From contig CATBDC010000002.1 of assembly GCA_949502235.1 (NCBI GenBank), positions 1-64,000 on the forward strand: DNA of 64,000 nt, read 5' to 3'. The notes beneath the pieces were generated by a model that saw only the letters and a program-made list of their open reading frames with translations, did not search any database and was not told the origin of the DNA. This document shows, piece after piece, positions 44,808 through 54,746 of this stretch (position 1 is its first letter; every line of letters starts with the position of its first letter). This stretch comes from an uncultured Lachnospiraceae bacterium. GTDB lineage: Bacteria; Bacillota; Clostridia; Lachnospirales; Lachnospiraceae. The position numbers and the translations under genes are program-made.

Positions 44808-44836
44808 TTGATTTTTTATGACAAGTATTGGATAAT
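44808..44836 (+). promoter_or_regulatory. pepD promoter
   Basis: TTGATT and GATAAT with a 17-base spacer, 36 bases before ATG 44873. Confidence 0.55.
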
Positions 44837-44872
44837 AGAAGATAGAAATATAAAAGAAGCGAGGGAATGAAT

Positions 44873-46324
44873 ATGCCAGTATTAGATCAGATTGAACCAA
44901 AAAAGGTGTTTCAGTTTTTTGAGGAGATGACAAGAATTCCTCACGGAACCTTTGACACAAAAAGAATCAGTGACTACTGTGTGGAATTTGCAAAGGAGAG
45001 AGGTCTTGAGTATACCCAGGATTCTGTTAACAACGTAATTATCAGAAAGCCGGGTACAAAAGGATATGAAAACAGCGAGCCTGTGATCATCCAGGGACAT
45101 CTTGACATGGTGTGCGAAAAGAGGCCGGGCTCTGACCATGACTTTTCAAAGGATCCGTTAAAGCTCATTGTGGAGGACGGATTTGTAAAGACAGAGGATA
45201 CGACTCTTGGCGGAGACGACTGTATTGCGGTAGCTATGGCCATGGCAGTTCTTGACAGCAGCGATCTTACCCATCCTCCCATAGAAGCAGTCTTTACCGT
45301 GGACGAAGAGGTAGGCATGGGCGGGGCAAATGCTATTGATTTAGGAAGCCTTAAGGGTAGAAAGCTTATTAACATTGACTCCGAGGAGGAGGGAATCCTT
45401 ACCACAGGCTGCGCAGGCGGATTCCGGTTTGAGACGGTGCTCCCGGTTACGAGAGAGAAGAAAAGCGGTGCGCTCGTAAGGATTAAGATACACGGCCTTC
45501 TGGGAGGACATTCCGGTGCCGAGATACATAAGCAGCGGGGTAATGCAAACAAGATGATGGGAAGGCTCCTTAACCGCATCGCGGCAGAGCTTCCGGTAAA
45601 CCTTGTTTCTATAAATGGAGGCGCCAAGGATAATGTCATTACTATGGACTGTACAGCAGAGCTTGTAGTTGATGAAAAAAATGCAGAAAGAGTGTGTGCC
45701 CTTACCGGTGAGATGAAGGCAGTCTGGGAGCATGAATTTATGGGAGATGAGCCGTCCCTTGAAGTTGAGACAGAAACCTCTCCTGTTACGGATGTTGATG
45801 CCTTTGACGGGGAGAGTACCAGGCGTACAATTTCCTACATTGTCGTATGTCCTAATGGTGTACAGGGATTTGCAAGGAAGCTTGAGGGGCTGGTTGAGAC
45901 CTCTTTAAATCTTGGAGTTATTGTGACAAAGGAGGATTATGTAAAGACCTGTTCTCTGGTAAGAAGCTCTGTGGAGAGCCAGAAGCAGAGGCTCAAAGAG
46001 GAGCTTGCGCAGTGTGCGGCTCTTGTAAACGCTTCCTCTACGGAAGTGATTAATGAATATCCGGCATGGCAGTTTGACCCGGATTCAGAGCTTCGCAAGG
46101 TAATGGAGGAGACCTATAAGGAGATGTTCGGGCAGGCTCCGGTAGTTTCTGCCGTTCATGCCGGTCTGGAGTGCGGACTATTCTTAGGAAAACGTCCGGA
46201 TCTTGACTGCGTGTCCTTCGGGCCCAACCTTTTAGATATTCATTCCTTTAATGAAAAGCTTGATATCGCGTCCACACAGCGTATGTGGGAGTATCTTACA
46301 AAGGTTCTTGAAAAACTGAAATAA
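44873..46324 (+). CDS. pepD: Aminoacyl-histidine dipeptidase (PepD)
   Basis: 483 residues. Cytosolic M20-family zinc dipeptidase with broad activity on X-His and other dipeptides. QGHLDMVCEK (His, Asp), LGGDDCIAVAMAM (bridging Asp), VDEEVGMGGAN (catalytic Glu pair), IDSEEEG and the late VHAGLECGLF (His/Glu) match the family. ATG 44873 is preferred over 44867 because GCGAGGGA touches the earlier ATG. Followed by a terminator. Confidence 0.93.
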   Translation: MPVLDQIEPKKVFQFFEEMTRIPHGTFDTKRISDYCVEFAKERGLEYTQDSVNNVIIRKPGTKGYENSEPVIIQGHLDMVCEKRPGSDHDFSKDPLKLIVEDGFVKTEDTTLGGDDCIAVAMAMAVLDSSDLTHPPIEAVFTVDEEVGMGGANAIDLGSLKGRKLINIDSEEEGILTTGCAGGFRFETVLPVTREKKSGALVRIKIHGLLGGHSGAEIHKQRGNANKMMGRLLNRIAAELPVNLVSINGGAKDNVITMDCTAELVVDEKNAERVCALTGEMKAVWEHEFMGDEPSLEVETETSPVTDVDAFDGESTRRTISYIVVCPNGVQGFARKLEGLVETSLNLGVIVTKEDYVKTCSLVRSSVESQKQRLKEELAQCAALVNASSTEVINEYPAWQFDPDSELRKVMEETYKEMFGQAPVVSAVHAGLECGLFLGKRPDLDCVSFGPNLLDIHSFNEKLDIASTQRMWEYLTKVLEKLK

Positions 46325-46341
46325 ATCCTAAAACACCTTAT

Positions 46342-46393
46342 AGCCGCAGCTATATTTTATACTTCATGTATGACATATAGCTACGGCTTTTTT
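46342..46393 (+). terminator. Terminator after pepD
   Basis: AGCCGCAGCTATAT pairs with ATATAGCTACGGCT (one mismatch) around a ~19-base loop, followed by TTTTTT. Confidence 0.75.
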
Positions 46394-46423
46394 GCATATA
46401 GTGCAAGAAAAAGGATTTTTATT

Positions 46424-47137
46424 ATGAAAAAGAGAAAGGGCAGAAAATACATACTGTCTATTTTTGTACTGGCATTTTTTTGCGTGCTTCTTACCGGGCG
46501 GCTGTGCAGGATAAGTGAATATCAGAAATACCGGAATATGACCTTAAAAAATCCCTGGTACCGCGCCCATTTTTTCGACCAAGATATGGAAGAGGTATAT
46601 GAAGGAATGTCAGGGGAATGTAAGACTTTATACCAAAATGTTAAGGAAGAGGCGCAGTTTTTCCCCATTCCGGAATCTACAATAAATCCGGCTCTTACTG
46701 TCTCCTATGTGGATTCGTGGCAGGCGGAGCGTAACTATAAGGGAAAAAGCGGCCATGAAGGGACAGATATTATGGCAGGAGTGGATGAAAGAGGGCGCTA
46801 TCCTGTGCTGAGTATGACTGATGGGACCGTTACAAACCTGGGATGGCTTGAAAAAGGCGGCTACCGGGTAGGGATCACCTCTGACAGTGGTACTTATTAC
46901 TACTACGCACATTTGGACTCCTATTCTGACATAAAAGAAGGAGACAGGGTAAAGGCAGGGGAATTCTTAGGCTATATGGGCGACTCCGGATATGGGGAGG
47001 AGGGGACAAAGGGACAGTTTGCCGTGCACCTCCATGTAGGGATCTATATTTATATAAATGACGAGGAGATCAGTGTGAATCCATATTTTGTTTTACAAAG
47101 CCTTGAAAATAAAAAATTAAAATATGTATATTCCTAG
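46424..47137 (+). CDS. M23 family metallopeptidase
   Basis: 237 residues. One N-terminal signal/anchor helix (about 10-30) puts the rest outside the cell. Lysostaphin-type zinc site: SGHEGTDIMAG (H-x(3)-D) and VHLHVGIYI (H-x-H), with GGYRVGITSDSGTYYYYAHL between. Cuts peptidoglycan cross-bridges. The open frame from 46370 starts inside the pepD terminator, so ATG 46424 with AAAAAGG upstream is chosen. Confidence 0.85.
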   Translation: MKKRKGRKYILSIFVLAFFCVLLTGRLCRISEYQKYRNMTLKNPWYRAHFFDQDMEEVYEGMSGECKTLYQNVKEEAQFFPIPESTINPALTVSYVDSWQAERNYKGKSGHEGTDIMAGVDERGRYPVLSMTDGTVTNLGWLEKGGYRVGITSDSGTYYYYAHLDSYSDIKEGDRVKAGEFLGYMGDSGYGEEGTKGQFAVHLHVGIYIYINDEEISVNPYFVLQSLENKKLKYVYS

Positions 47138-47200
47138 AGTTTATCCGCCGGATATGGTATACTTTAATGTAATGCTTAGTTACTGCTGCGGAGGAAATGT

Positions 47201-48589
47201 ATGAGACTGCCGGAAGAATTTACGAAAAAGATGCAGAGGCTTTTAAAGGAAGAGTATAAAGAGTATATGGCATGCTATGATGAGCCAAGATATTACGGCC
47301 TCCGTGTAAATACGGGGAAGATATCGCCGGAGGAATTTGAGCGCATCTGTCCCTTTGAGATAACACCTGTTCCGTGGATTGAAAACGGATACTACTATGA
47401 CGGGGAAAAGGTATCCCCATCCAGGCATCCCTATTATTTTGCCGGACTTTATTATCTGCAGGAGCCGAGTGCCATGACTCCTGCAAACCGGCTTCCCATA
47501 ACTCCGGGAGACAGGGTTCTGGATATCTGCGCGGCGCCGGGAGGCAAGGCGACAGAGTTAGGGGCAAGGCTTAAAGGACAGGGAGTCCTTGCGGCTAATG
47601 ATATCAGTAACTCCCGGGCAAAGGGCCTTCTTAAAAATCTGGAGGTATTTGGAATCGGAAATCTCCTTGTATTAAACGAAGAACCTGGAAAGCTTAAGGC
47701 TTATTTTCCGGAATATTTTGATAAAATACTGATTGATGCCCCATGCTCCGGAGAGGGAATGTTCAGGAAGGATAAAAAAATGGTAAAGGCCTGGGAGGAG
47801 CACGGCCCGGAATATTTTTCCGCTATCCAGAAGCATGTGATCCGAGAAGCCGCCGCCATGCTGCGGCCTGGGGGATGGATGCTTTATTCCACCTGTACCT
47901 TTGACGAGAGGGAGAATGAACAGGTCATTGAATATCTGCTTAAAAGCTGTCCCGCATTTCAGGTGGTCTCCATGGAAGGTTATGAAGGCTTCTGCCCCGG
48001 AATACCAGAGCTTACGGATGAAAAAAGACAGGAGCTTTCAAAAACAGTCCGCATTTTCCCCCATAGAATGAAGGGGGAAGGCCATTTCCTTGCACTATTG
48101 AGAAAAGGGGAGGAAAATGAGGCGCCGGATACGGGAAACCATGTGATTAAGGATATGAGGCATAAGGAGCTTCCCGAAGCCCTTCTTCTTTTTCTAAAAG
48201 ACGTCAGGAGGGACTTTGATAAAGGTCGTCTTAAAATCTACGGCGAAAGGGTTTATTATATGCCGGAGGGACTTCCTGACATGAAGGGGATTCGTTTCCT
48301 TAGGACAGGCCTTTTGCTAGGCGAGCTTAAGAAAAACAGGTTTGAGCCAGGACAGGCATTTGCCATGTCACTGAAAAAAGAGGAGTATGCAAAGGCACTT
48401 GACTTTTCCGCCTCTGACAGCCGGGTTATAAAATATTTAAAGGGAGAAACCCTGGATGTATCAGACATGGCAGGGGCAGAGGATAAGGGATGGCAGTTAG
48501 TCTGCGTGGACGGCTTTCCGTTAGGCTGGGGAAAGCTCTTAAGGGGGACGCTGAAAAATAAATATCTTCCGGGATGGAGGCTTGTATGA
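47201..48589 (+). CDS. RsmF-type 16S rRNA (cytosine-C5)-methyltransferase
   Basis: 462 residues of the NOL1/NOP2/Sun family. SAM motif LDICAAPGGKATELGARL, catalytic motif IV DAPCSGEGMFRKD and motif VI YSTCTFDERENEQV are complete; both cysteines for the covalent intermediate are present. A C-terminal RsmF-like RNA-binding extension (about 300-460) points to RsmF rather than RsmB. AGGAAATGT precedes the ATG. Shares ATGA with the next gene. Confidence 0.88.
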   Translation: MRLPEEFTKKMQRLLKEEYKEYMACYDEPRYYGLRVNTGKISPEEFERICPFEITPVPWIENGYYYDGEKVSPSRHPYYFAGLYYLQEPSAMTPANRLPITPGDRVLDICAAPGGKATELGARLKGQGVLAANDISNSRAKGLLKNLEVFGIGNLLVLNEEPGKLKAYFPEYFDKILIDAPCSGEGMFRKDKKMVKAWEEHGPEYFSAIQKHVIREAAAMLRPGGWMLYSTCTFDERENEQVIEYLLKSCPAFQVVSMEGYEGFCPGIPELTDEKRQELSKTVRIFPHRMKGEGHFLALLRKGEENEAPDTGNHVIKDMRHKELPEALLLFLKDVRRDFDKGRLKIYGERVYYMPEGLPDMKGIRFLRTGLLLGELKKNRFEPGQAFAMSLKKEEYAKALDFSASDSRVIKYLKGETLDVSDMAGAEDKGWQLVCVDGFPLGWGKLLRGTLKNKYLPGWRLV

Positions 48590-49296
48590 TCAGACTAGAC
48601 AAATACCTGGCGGATATGGGAGCCGGAACAAGGCAGGAAGTGAAAAAATATATACGTCAGGGCCAGGTTACCGTTGACGGGCAGCCCGCAAAAAAACCGG
48701 AAATGAAGGTGGACGAGCTCTGCCAGGTGGTGGCCGTTTCCGGAACGCGGGTAAGCTATAAGATGTATGAATATTATATGATGAACAAGCCAAAGGGAGT
48801 GGTATCTGCCACATCTGACAAGAAGGAAAAAACGGTTCTTGATCTGATGGAAGATATAAAGCGAAGAGATCTGTTCCCGGCAGGTAGACTTGATAAGGAT
48901 ACAGAGGGGCTTCTTCTCATCACAAATGACGGGGGGCTTGCCCACAGGCTTCTGTCACCGAAAAAGCATGTGGACAAATGCTATTATGCCAGCGTATCCG
49001 GAATTGTTACAGATGAGGACGTATTATGTTTTAAGGAAGGGATCGATATCGGAGCCGGAAAAGAAAAGGAGATAACCCTTCCGGCCAGGCTTGAGATTCT
49101 AAAAACCGGTGAGATATCAGAGGTGAGGCTTACTATACAGGAGGGAAAATTCCATCAGGTCAAACGGATGTTTAAAGCTCTTGGAAAAGAGGTCCTCTAC
49201 CTTAAAAGGGAGCGTATGGGGAACCTGGTTCTTGATCCGTTCCTTCTGCCCGGCCAGTATAGAAATCTTACAGAAGAGGAGTTAAAATTGTTATGA
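48586..49296 (+). CDS. Pseudouridine synthase, RsuA/RluB/E/F family
   Basis: 236 residues. N-terminal S4 RNA-binding domain (MIRLDKYLADMGAGTRQEVK) and catalytic domain with the Asp in FPAGRLDKDTEGLLLIT. C-terminal QEGKFHQVKRMF is typical of the small-subunit RsuA branch. Converts a uridine of rRNA to pseudouridine. ATG 48586 overlaps the stop of the methyltransferase gene; GGAGGCTTGT is the ribosome site. Confidence 0.9.
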   Translation: MIRLDKYLADMGAGTRQEVKKYIRQGQVTVDGQPAKKPEMKVDELCQVVAVSGTRVSYKMYEYYMMNKPKGVVSATSDKKEKTVLDLMEDIKRRDLFPAGRLDKDTEGLLLITNDGGLAHRLLSPKKHVDKCYYASVSGIVTDEDVLCFKEGIDIGAGKEKEITLPARLEILKTGEISEVRLTIQEGKFHQVKRMFKALGKEVLYLKRERMGNLVLDPFLLPGQYRNLTEEELKLL

Positions 49297-49970
49297 CAGA
49301 GAGATTAAAGGATATTGACGCCGTTATATTTGACATGGACGGCACTTTGATAGATTCTATGTGGATATGGGTTTCCGTGGATGAGGATTACCTGAAAAAG
49401 TATCATCTGACGGAGCCGGAAAATTTTCATGAGGACATGGAAGGAATGAGCTATATGGAGGTAGCCCAGTATTACCAGAAGGCGTTCCCCTCCCTTAACA
49501 AGACGCTGGATGAGATTGTGGAGGAATGGCATGTGATGGCTCATGATAAATATGTGAATGAGGTTCCTCTTAAAAAGGGAGTGCAGGCATTTATCGAAGC
49601 CATGAAAAGAGAAGGAAAGAAGATCGGCATTGGGACAAGCAATTCAAGGGCGCTTGTAGATGAAACCCTTGAGGCCCTTCATATTTCTCATTTATTTGAT
49701 TGTGTAAAAACTTCGGAGGAGGCGGGCGCCGGAAAGCCATCGCCTGATGTCTACCTCCTGACGGCAGAGGCCCTTGGGGTGAGGCCGGAAAGGTGCCTGG
49801 TGTTTGAGGATGTTCCTGCCGGGATCATGGCGGGAAAAAACGCCGGCATGTATGTATGTGCCGTGGAGGATGAATTTTCCAGCCCTCTCGCGGATAAAAA
49901 GAGGGCTCTTGCAGACTATTACATACAGGATTATGACGACATAAAAAACGGAACTTATGAGGTATTATAA
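49293..49970 (+). CDS. HAD family hydrolase (beta-phosphoglucomutase-like)
   Basis: 225 residues. Motif I VIFDMDGTLIDSMWIW, motif II IGIGTSNSRA, motif III Lys in AGAGKPSPDVYL and motif IV FEDVPAGIMAGKNAG are all there. The alpha-helical cap is of the beta-phosphoglucomutase/phosphatase type, so it may be a sugar phosphatase. Linked to neighbours by ATGA upstream and an A-TG overlap downstream. Confidence 0.88.
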   Translation: MTERLKDIDAVIFDMDGTLIDSMWIWVSVDEDYLKKYHLTEPENFHEDMEGMSYMEVAQYYQKAFPSLNKTLDEIVEEWHVMAHDKYVNEVPLKKGVQAFIEAMKREGKKIGIGTSNSRALVDETLEALHISHLFDCVKTSEEAGAGKPSPDVYLLTAEALGVRPERCLVFEDVPAGIMAGKNAGMYVCAVEDEFSSPLADKKRALADYYIQDYDDIKNGTYEVL

Positions 49971-51844
49971 TGGCAGAAGGATTCTTGCCCTTATGCAGGG
50001 AGGATATGAAGAAACTAAATATCAGCCAGATGGATTTTGTCTATGTATCCGGAGACGCCTATGTAGACCACCCGTCCTTTGGAGCCGCCATCATTACCCG
50101 GGTTCTAAGTGCCCGCGGCTATAAGGTAGGCATTATCTCACAGCCTGACTGGAAGGATGAGAAAAGTATTACGGAATTTGGGGAGCCCAGGCTTGGTTTT
50201 TTTGTGTCAGCGGGAAATATGGATTCTATGGTCAACCATTATTCCGTATCGAAAAAGCGGAGGAGGACGGATGCCTATACCCCGGGAGGGGTTATGGGAA
50301 GGCGGCCCGATTATGCGGCAGTGGTCTATGGAAACCTGATCCGCAGGGTGTATAAAAAAACTCCTGTGATTCTGGGCGGGATTGAGGCCAGCTTAAGGCG
50401 TCTGGCCCATTATGACTACTGGTCGGATAAGCTTAAGAGGTCCATTCTTTTAGACTCCGGAGCGGATCTTATTTCCTATGGAATGGGGGAGCGCTCGGTT
50501 ATCGAGATTGCGGAGGCATTAGAAAGCGGCATCCAGATTCAGGATATTACCTTTATTCCGGGTACTGTTTTTAAGACCAAAAGTCTTGAAAATGTCTATG
50601 ATGCAGTGATGCTTCCCTCCTATGAGGAGCTTAAGGCGGACAGGCTCTCCTATGCAAAGAGCTTTTATACACAATATTGTAATACGGATCCCTTTTCAGG
50701 GAAATGTCTTGCCGAGCCCTACGGGGAGCATCTGTATGTTATCCAGAATCCGCCCCAGAGGCCCCTTTCCCAAGAGGAGATGGACGAGGTATACAGCCTT
50801 CCCTATATGAGAACATATCATCCCTCCTATGAAGCGCAGGGCGGCGTCCCGGCCATCCAGGAGGTTAGGTTTAGCCTTGCAAGCAGCAGGGGCTGCTTTG
50901 GAGGCTGCAGCTTTTGTGCCCTCACGTTCCACCAGGGAAGGATTATACAGGCAAGAAGCCATGAATCCTTATTGGCAGAAGCAGAAAAGATGACGGAGGA
51001 TAAGGATTTTAAAGGATATATCCATGATGTGGGCGGCCCTACTGCCAATTTCCGGCATCCCTCCTGTGAAAAACAGCTGACCAAGGGGGTATGTAAAAAC
51101 AGACAGTGCCTCTTCCCTTCCCCCTGCGAGAATCTTCGGGCTGACCATGAAGACTATATAAGCCTCCTTAGAAAGCTTCGAAGCCTTCCAAGGGTAAAAA
51201 AGGTTTTTATCCGTTCCGGGATCCGGTTTGATTATGTAATGGCAGATAAGGAGGATACCTTTCTTAGAGAGCTCTGCCAGTACCATATAAGCGGACAGCT
51301 TAAGGTTGCGCCGGAGCATGTGTCAGACAGGGTGCTAAGGCGGATGGGAAAGCCTCCGAACCAGGTCTACCAGGCGTTTGTAAATGAATATAAAGACATG
51401 AATAAAAAGCTCTCGAAGGATCAATATCTTGTCCCGTACCTGATGTCTTCTCATCCGGGCAGTACTCTTAAGGATGCTGTTCTTCTTGCGGAGCATCTAA
51501 GGGAGCTTGGCTATATGCCGGAGCAGGTACAGGATTTTTATCCTACCCCTTCTACCATTTCCACCTGCATGTATTATACGGGGGTGGATCCAAGGGATAT
51601 GTCGCCGGTCTATGTGCCGCGGGATCCAAAAGAGAAGGCCATGCAGCGGGCGCTCATACAGTACCGGGACAAGAAGAACTATGAGCTGGTTTTTGAAGCT
51701 CTGAAAAAATGCGGACGGACGGATCTTATAGGGTATGGAAAGGAGTGCCTTATCCGGCCGAAAAAGGAAGAGGCTTTACATTCCGGAAAAGATAAGGCAA
51801 AAAAGAAGAAGAAAACAATACGCAATGTCCATAAAAAGAAATAG
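49970..51844 (+). CDS. YgiQ family radical SAM protein
   Basis: 624 residues. N-terminal B12-binding-like region (GDAYVDHPSFGAAIITRVLS), then the radical SAM cysteines SRGCFGGCSFCALTFHQGR (C-x(3)-C-x(2)-C) at about residue 305. The conserved DVGGPTANFRHPSC and CLFPSPCENLRADH follow, then QLKVAPEHVSDRVL. Reaction unknown. The end is a Lys-rich tail. One of the longer family versions. Confidence 0.9.
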   Translation: MAEGFLPLCREDMKKLNISQMDFVYVSGDAYVDHPSFGAAIITRVLSARGYKVGIISQPDWKDEKSITEFGEPRLGFFVSAGNMDSMVNHYSVSKKRRRTDAYTPGGVMGRRPDYAAVVYGNLIRRVYKKTPVILGGIEASLRRLAHYDYWSDKLKRSILLDSGADLISYGMGERSVIEIAEALESGIQIQDITFIPGTVFKTKSLENVYDAVMLPSYEELKADRLSYAKSFYTQYCNTDPFSGKCLAEPYGEHLYVIQNPPQRPLSQEEMDEVYSLPYMRTYHPSYEAQGGVPAIQEVRFSLASSRGCFGGCSFCALTFHQGRIIQARSHESLLAEAEKMTEDKDFKGYIHDVGGPTANFRHPSCEKQLTKGVCKNRQCLFPSPCENLRADHEDYISLLRKLRSLPRVKKVFIRSGIRFDYVMADKEDTFLRELCQYHISGQLKVAPEHVSDRVLRRMGKPPNQVYQAFVNEYKDMNKKLSKDQYLVPYLMSSHPGSTLKDAVLLAEHLRELGYMPEQVQDFYPTPSTISTCMYYTGVDPRDMSPVYVPRDPKEKAMQRALIQYRDKKNYELVFEALKKCGRTDLIGYGKECLIRPKKEEALHSGKDKAKKKKKTIRNVHKKK

Positions 51845-51862
51845 CAAGGGAGGAGATATAAA

Positions 51863-52633
51863 ATGAAAATCGCAGTTATAACCGGGGCCTCCTCCGGCCT
51901 CGGAAGAGAATTTGCCAGGCAGATTCCAAAGCTTTACAAAAGCCTGGATGAAATCTGGGTGTTCGCAAGGAGGACAGAAAGACTAAAGGAGCTGGAAAAG
52001 GAGCTCTTAGTCCCTGTCCGTATCTTTGACAGTGATTTAAAACGGGATTATGTCTATGAAAAGCTTGAAAAGATACTGGAACGGGAAAATCCGGACATCC
52101 GTATGCTGGTAAATGCTGCCGGATGCGGGAAAACCGGGAGGCTTGAAAAATTATCTCTGGAAGGCCAGATTGATATGATCGATGTAAATATACGGGCTCT
52201 TACGAGAATGACCTGTCTGTGCCTGCCTTATCTGCATAAGGGGAGCCGGGTGATTCAGATAGCCTCCGCGGCGGCGTTTGCTCCCCAGCCGGGCTTTGCC
52301 GTATACGCGGCCTCCAAGTCTTATGTGTACAGCCTTTCTCTGGCATTATCCTGTGAGCTTGAGGAAAGAGGGATTTCTGTGACGGCAGTCTGCCCGGGAC
52401 CGGTGGATACAGAATTTTTCGTGCGGGCAGGGGGAGTGTCTGGAAGTATGAAGGCTTCCCTTTTAAAGGATGCGGGGGCAGTGGTTAGACAGGCGCTTTT
52501 AGATTCCGTAAAGAGAAAAAGAGTGTCAGTCTGCGGATATGAGATGAAGGCAGCCCGGGCGGCAGCAAAGCTCCTTCCCCTAAGCATGATTTCAAGGCTT
52601 ATGAAAAAGATAAATGAAAAGGGAGACTACTAA
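51863..52633 (+). CDS. SDR family oxidoreductase
   Basis: 256 residues. Rossmann motif VITGASSGLGREFARQ, NAG-equivalent LVNAAGCGKTG and the catalytic YAASKSYVYSL (Y-x(3)-K) are present, with a Ser in QIASAAAFAPQPG. The 'classical' short-chain dehydrogenase group; substrate unknown. GGAGGAGATATAAA precedes the ATG. Confidence 0.88.
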   Translation: MKIAVITGASSGLGREFARQIPKLYKSLDEIWVFARRTERLKELEKELLVPVRIFDSDLKRDYVYEKLEKILERENPDIRMLVNAAGCGKTGRLEKLSLEGQIDMIDVNIRALTRMTCLCLPYLHKGSRVIQIASAAAFAPQPGFAVYAASKSYVYSLSLALSCELEERGISVTAVCPGPVDTEFFVRAGGVSGSMKASLLKDAGAVVRQALLDSVKRKRVSVCGYEMKAARAAAKLLPLSMISRLMKKINEKGDY

Positions 52634-52635
52634 AG

Positions 52636-53214
52636 ATGGCACGGATTGAAAAAGGCCAGCCGGGATATATAAAAGCCCGGAAGCTTAAATACCTTATCTG
52701 GGCGTCCGGAGAATTTGCCATTGTGGCGGCGCTTCTTATTTTAGGGTATGTACAGACAGGTTCAAAGCTCAACCTCCTTACTGTTATAGCAGTTGTGGGG
52801 TGCCTTCCTGCATCAAAAATGCTGGTGGAATATATTACAATGGTGCCCCACAAAGGCATTTCTCCTGACATTTGCAGCGAGCTTAAGGAAAAGGCGCCCT
52901 TACTTATCACATGCTATGATCTGATTATTACAAGTAAGGAAAAGGTAATGCCCGTAGCAGCAGTGGTTATTTACGGCAATACCGTGTGCGGCTATACGCA
53001 GAGCAGCAGTACAGATGAGGTAAAATGCGCCTCCTATATAAAAGAAATGCTGGAAGCTAACGGCTATCAGAAGATGACCGTAAAGGTCTTCCAAAGCTAC
53101 AAGGCATTTCTTTTAAGGGCGGAAGGGATGAATAACATCGCCGCCGTGGAAAAGAAAACCAGCAGAAGAAGAGAAGAAGCGGTGCGGGATTTAATCCTGA
53201 CGGTTTCCATGTAG
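52636..53214 (+). CDS. Conserved hypothetical membrane protein
   Basis: 192 residues. Two adjacent hydrophobic segments near the N-terminus (AIVAALLILGYVQTG and LLTVIAVVGCLPASKMLVEY) and a soluble C-terminal domain of about 120 residues (PLLITCYDLIITSKEKVMPV). No domain recognised. Starts two bases after the SDR stop, seven bases before the next start, so in the same operon. Confidence 0.65.
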   Translation: MARIEKGQPGYIKARKLKYLIWASGEFAIVAALLILGYVQTGSKLNLLTVIAVVGCLPASKMLVEYITMVPHKGISPDICSELKEKAPLLITCYDLIITSKEKVMPVAAVVIYGNTVCGYTQSSSTDEVKCASYIKEMLEANGYQKMTVKVFQSYKAFLLRAEGMNNIAAVEKKTSRRREEAVRDLILTVSM

Positions 53215-53220
53215 GCGCCT

Positions 53221-54246
53221 ATGAAAGAGATTGTTGTAAAGGAAAATGACGCAGGCCGGCGCCTGGATAATTATTTAAAAAAATATATGCCCGGCGCGCC
53301 GGGAAGCTTTTTCTATAAAATGCTTCGGAAAAAAAATATTGTCCTGAACGGGAAAAAGGCATCTGGACAGGAAAGGCTTAAGGAGCAGGACACCATAAAG
53401 CTTTTTCTTTCCGATGAAACCATAGATAAATTTTCCGGGAAGAAGCAAGGGCCTAAGGAACAGACCTCACCTGAAGAGCTCCCGGTTATTTATGAGGACA
53501 GACATATTCTTGTGTTAAATAAGCCGGCCGGGATGCTTTCCCAGAAAGCGGACAGTAGAGAGGCTTCTGCCGTGGAATATGTGACAGGTTATCTTTTTGA
53601 GAAGGGAGAGCTTCATGAGGAGGAGTTAAAAACCTTTCATCCGGGAGTGTGCAACAGGCTGGACCGCAACACAAGCGGGCTTATTGTAGCAGGAAAAAGT
53701 CTTTTAGGTCTTCAGGTAATGTCAGAGCTTTTTAAGGAGCGGACACTAAAAAAGTATTATCTTTGTATTGTAAAGGGATGCATAAAGGAGAGCGCCCGGA
53801 TAGAGGGATACTTAAAAAAGGATGAAAAGACGAACCGGGCTTTTACAGAGGATTCGCTTTCACCAGAAATGAAGGGGGAATACAGGCCTGCCCGGACAGA
53901 TTTTGTTCCCCTTGCCTGGTGTCAGGAAATGACTCTTTTAAGGGTTCATCTTATTACCGGACGCACCCATCAGATCCGGGCACATCTGGCCGGATGCGGG
54001 CATCCTCTTCTGGGTGACTATAAGTATGGAGACAAAAGCTTTAATGAGCAGTACAGGAAAAAATACCAGATTGCTTCCCAGCTTCTCCATGCCTATGAGC
54101 TGGTTCTGCCGGAAAATATGAAGGAGCCCTTTTCAGGGCTTTCCGGAAAGGTATTTTACGCGCCGGTTCCCCCGGTATTTTATAAGGTAATTAAGGAGAC
54201 AGTATGGCAACATGGAATTCAAGAGGCCTTAGGGGTTCTACATTAG
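53221..54246 (+). CDS. RluA family pseudouridine synthase
   Basis: 341 residues. S4 domain at the N-terminus (NDAGRRLDNYLKKYMPGAPG), then the catalytic block with Asp in VCNRLDRNTSGLIVAGKS, and ITGRTHQIRAHLAGCGHPLL. RluA/C/D type modifies rRNA (or tRNA). The 3' end overlaps the recU gene by 43 bases. Confidence 0.92.
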   Translation: MKEIVVKENDAGRRLDNYLKKYMPGAPGSFFYKMLRKKNIVLNGKKASGQERLKEQDTIKLFLSDETIDKFSGKKQGPKEQTSPEELPVIYEDRHILVLNKPAGMLSQKADSREASAVEYVTGYLFEKGELHEEELKTFHPGVCNRLDRNTSGLIVAGKSLLGLQVMSELFKERTLKKYYLCIVKGCIKESARIEGYLKKDEKTNRAFTEDSLSPEMKGEYRPARTDFVPLAWCQEMTLLRVHLITGRTHQIRAHLAGCGHPLLGDYKYGDKSFNEQYRKKYQIASQLLHAYELVLPENMKEPFSGLSGKVFYAPVPPVFYKVIKETVWQHGIQEALGVLH

Positions 54247-54746
54247 AAGAAATGGTTAACCGGACCAATGAGTATTACGGGGAGAGAGGACTTGCCCTCA
54301 TTCAGAAAATACCCACTCCCATTACGCCGGTAAAAATGGACAAGGAGCACAGGCAGATTACGCTGGCATATTTTGAAAAGCGCAGTACGGTAGATTATAT
54401 CGGTGCAGTACAGGGAATCCCCGTGTGTTTTGACGCCAAGGAGTGCGTGTCTGATACCTTCCCACTTCAGAATGTCCACGAACACCAGGTCCGGTTTATG
54501 AAGGCCTTTGAGCGCCAGGAGGGGGTTGCCTTTCTTATTATATATTATTCAGAGAAAAATGAGCTTTATTATATGCGTTTTCGTGAGCTTCTTGAGTTCT
54601 GGGAGCGGGCGGGAAACGGCGGAAGGAAAAGCATCCGCTATGAAGAGCTGGATGTGCGTTTCTTCATGAAGGTGGAGAAGGGCTATCAGGTCCCGTATCT
54701 TAATATGATAAACCTGGATCTTGAAATCCGGGAGGCCTCTGCTTGA
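54204..54746 (+). CDS. recU: Holliday junction resolvase RecU
   Basis: 180 residues. Cuts four-way junctions, the Gram-positive replacement for RuvC, complementing ruvAB here. RGLRGSTLEEMVNRTNEYYG, then the nuclease residues in RSTVDYIGAVQGIPVCFDAKE (D and E-x-K-like D-A-K-E) and VHEHQVRFMKAFERQEGVAF. Start ATG 54204, 43 bases inside the upstream rluA-type gene. Confidence 0.9.
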   Translation: MATWNSRGLRGSTLEEMVNRTNEYYGERGLALIQKIPTPITPVKMDKEHRQITLAYFEKRSTVDYIGAVQGIPVCFDAKECVSDTFPLQNVHEHQVRFMKAFERQEGVAFLIIYYSEKNELYYMRFRELLEFWERAGNGGRKSIRYEELDVRFFMKVEKGYQVPYLNMINLDLEIREASA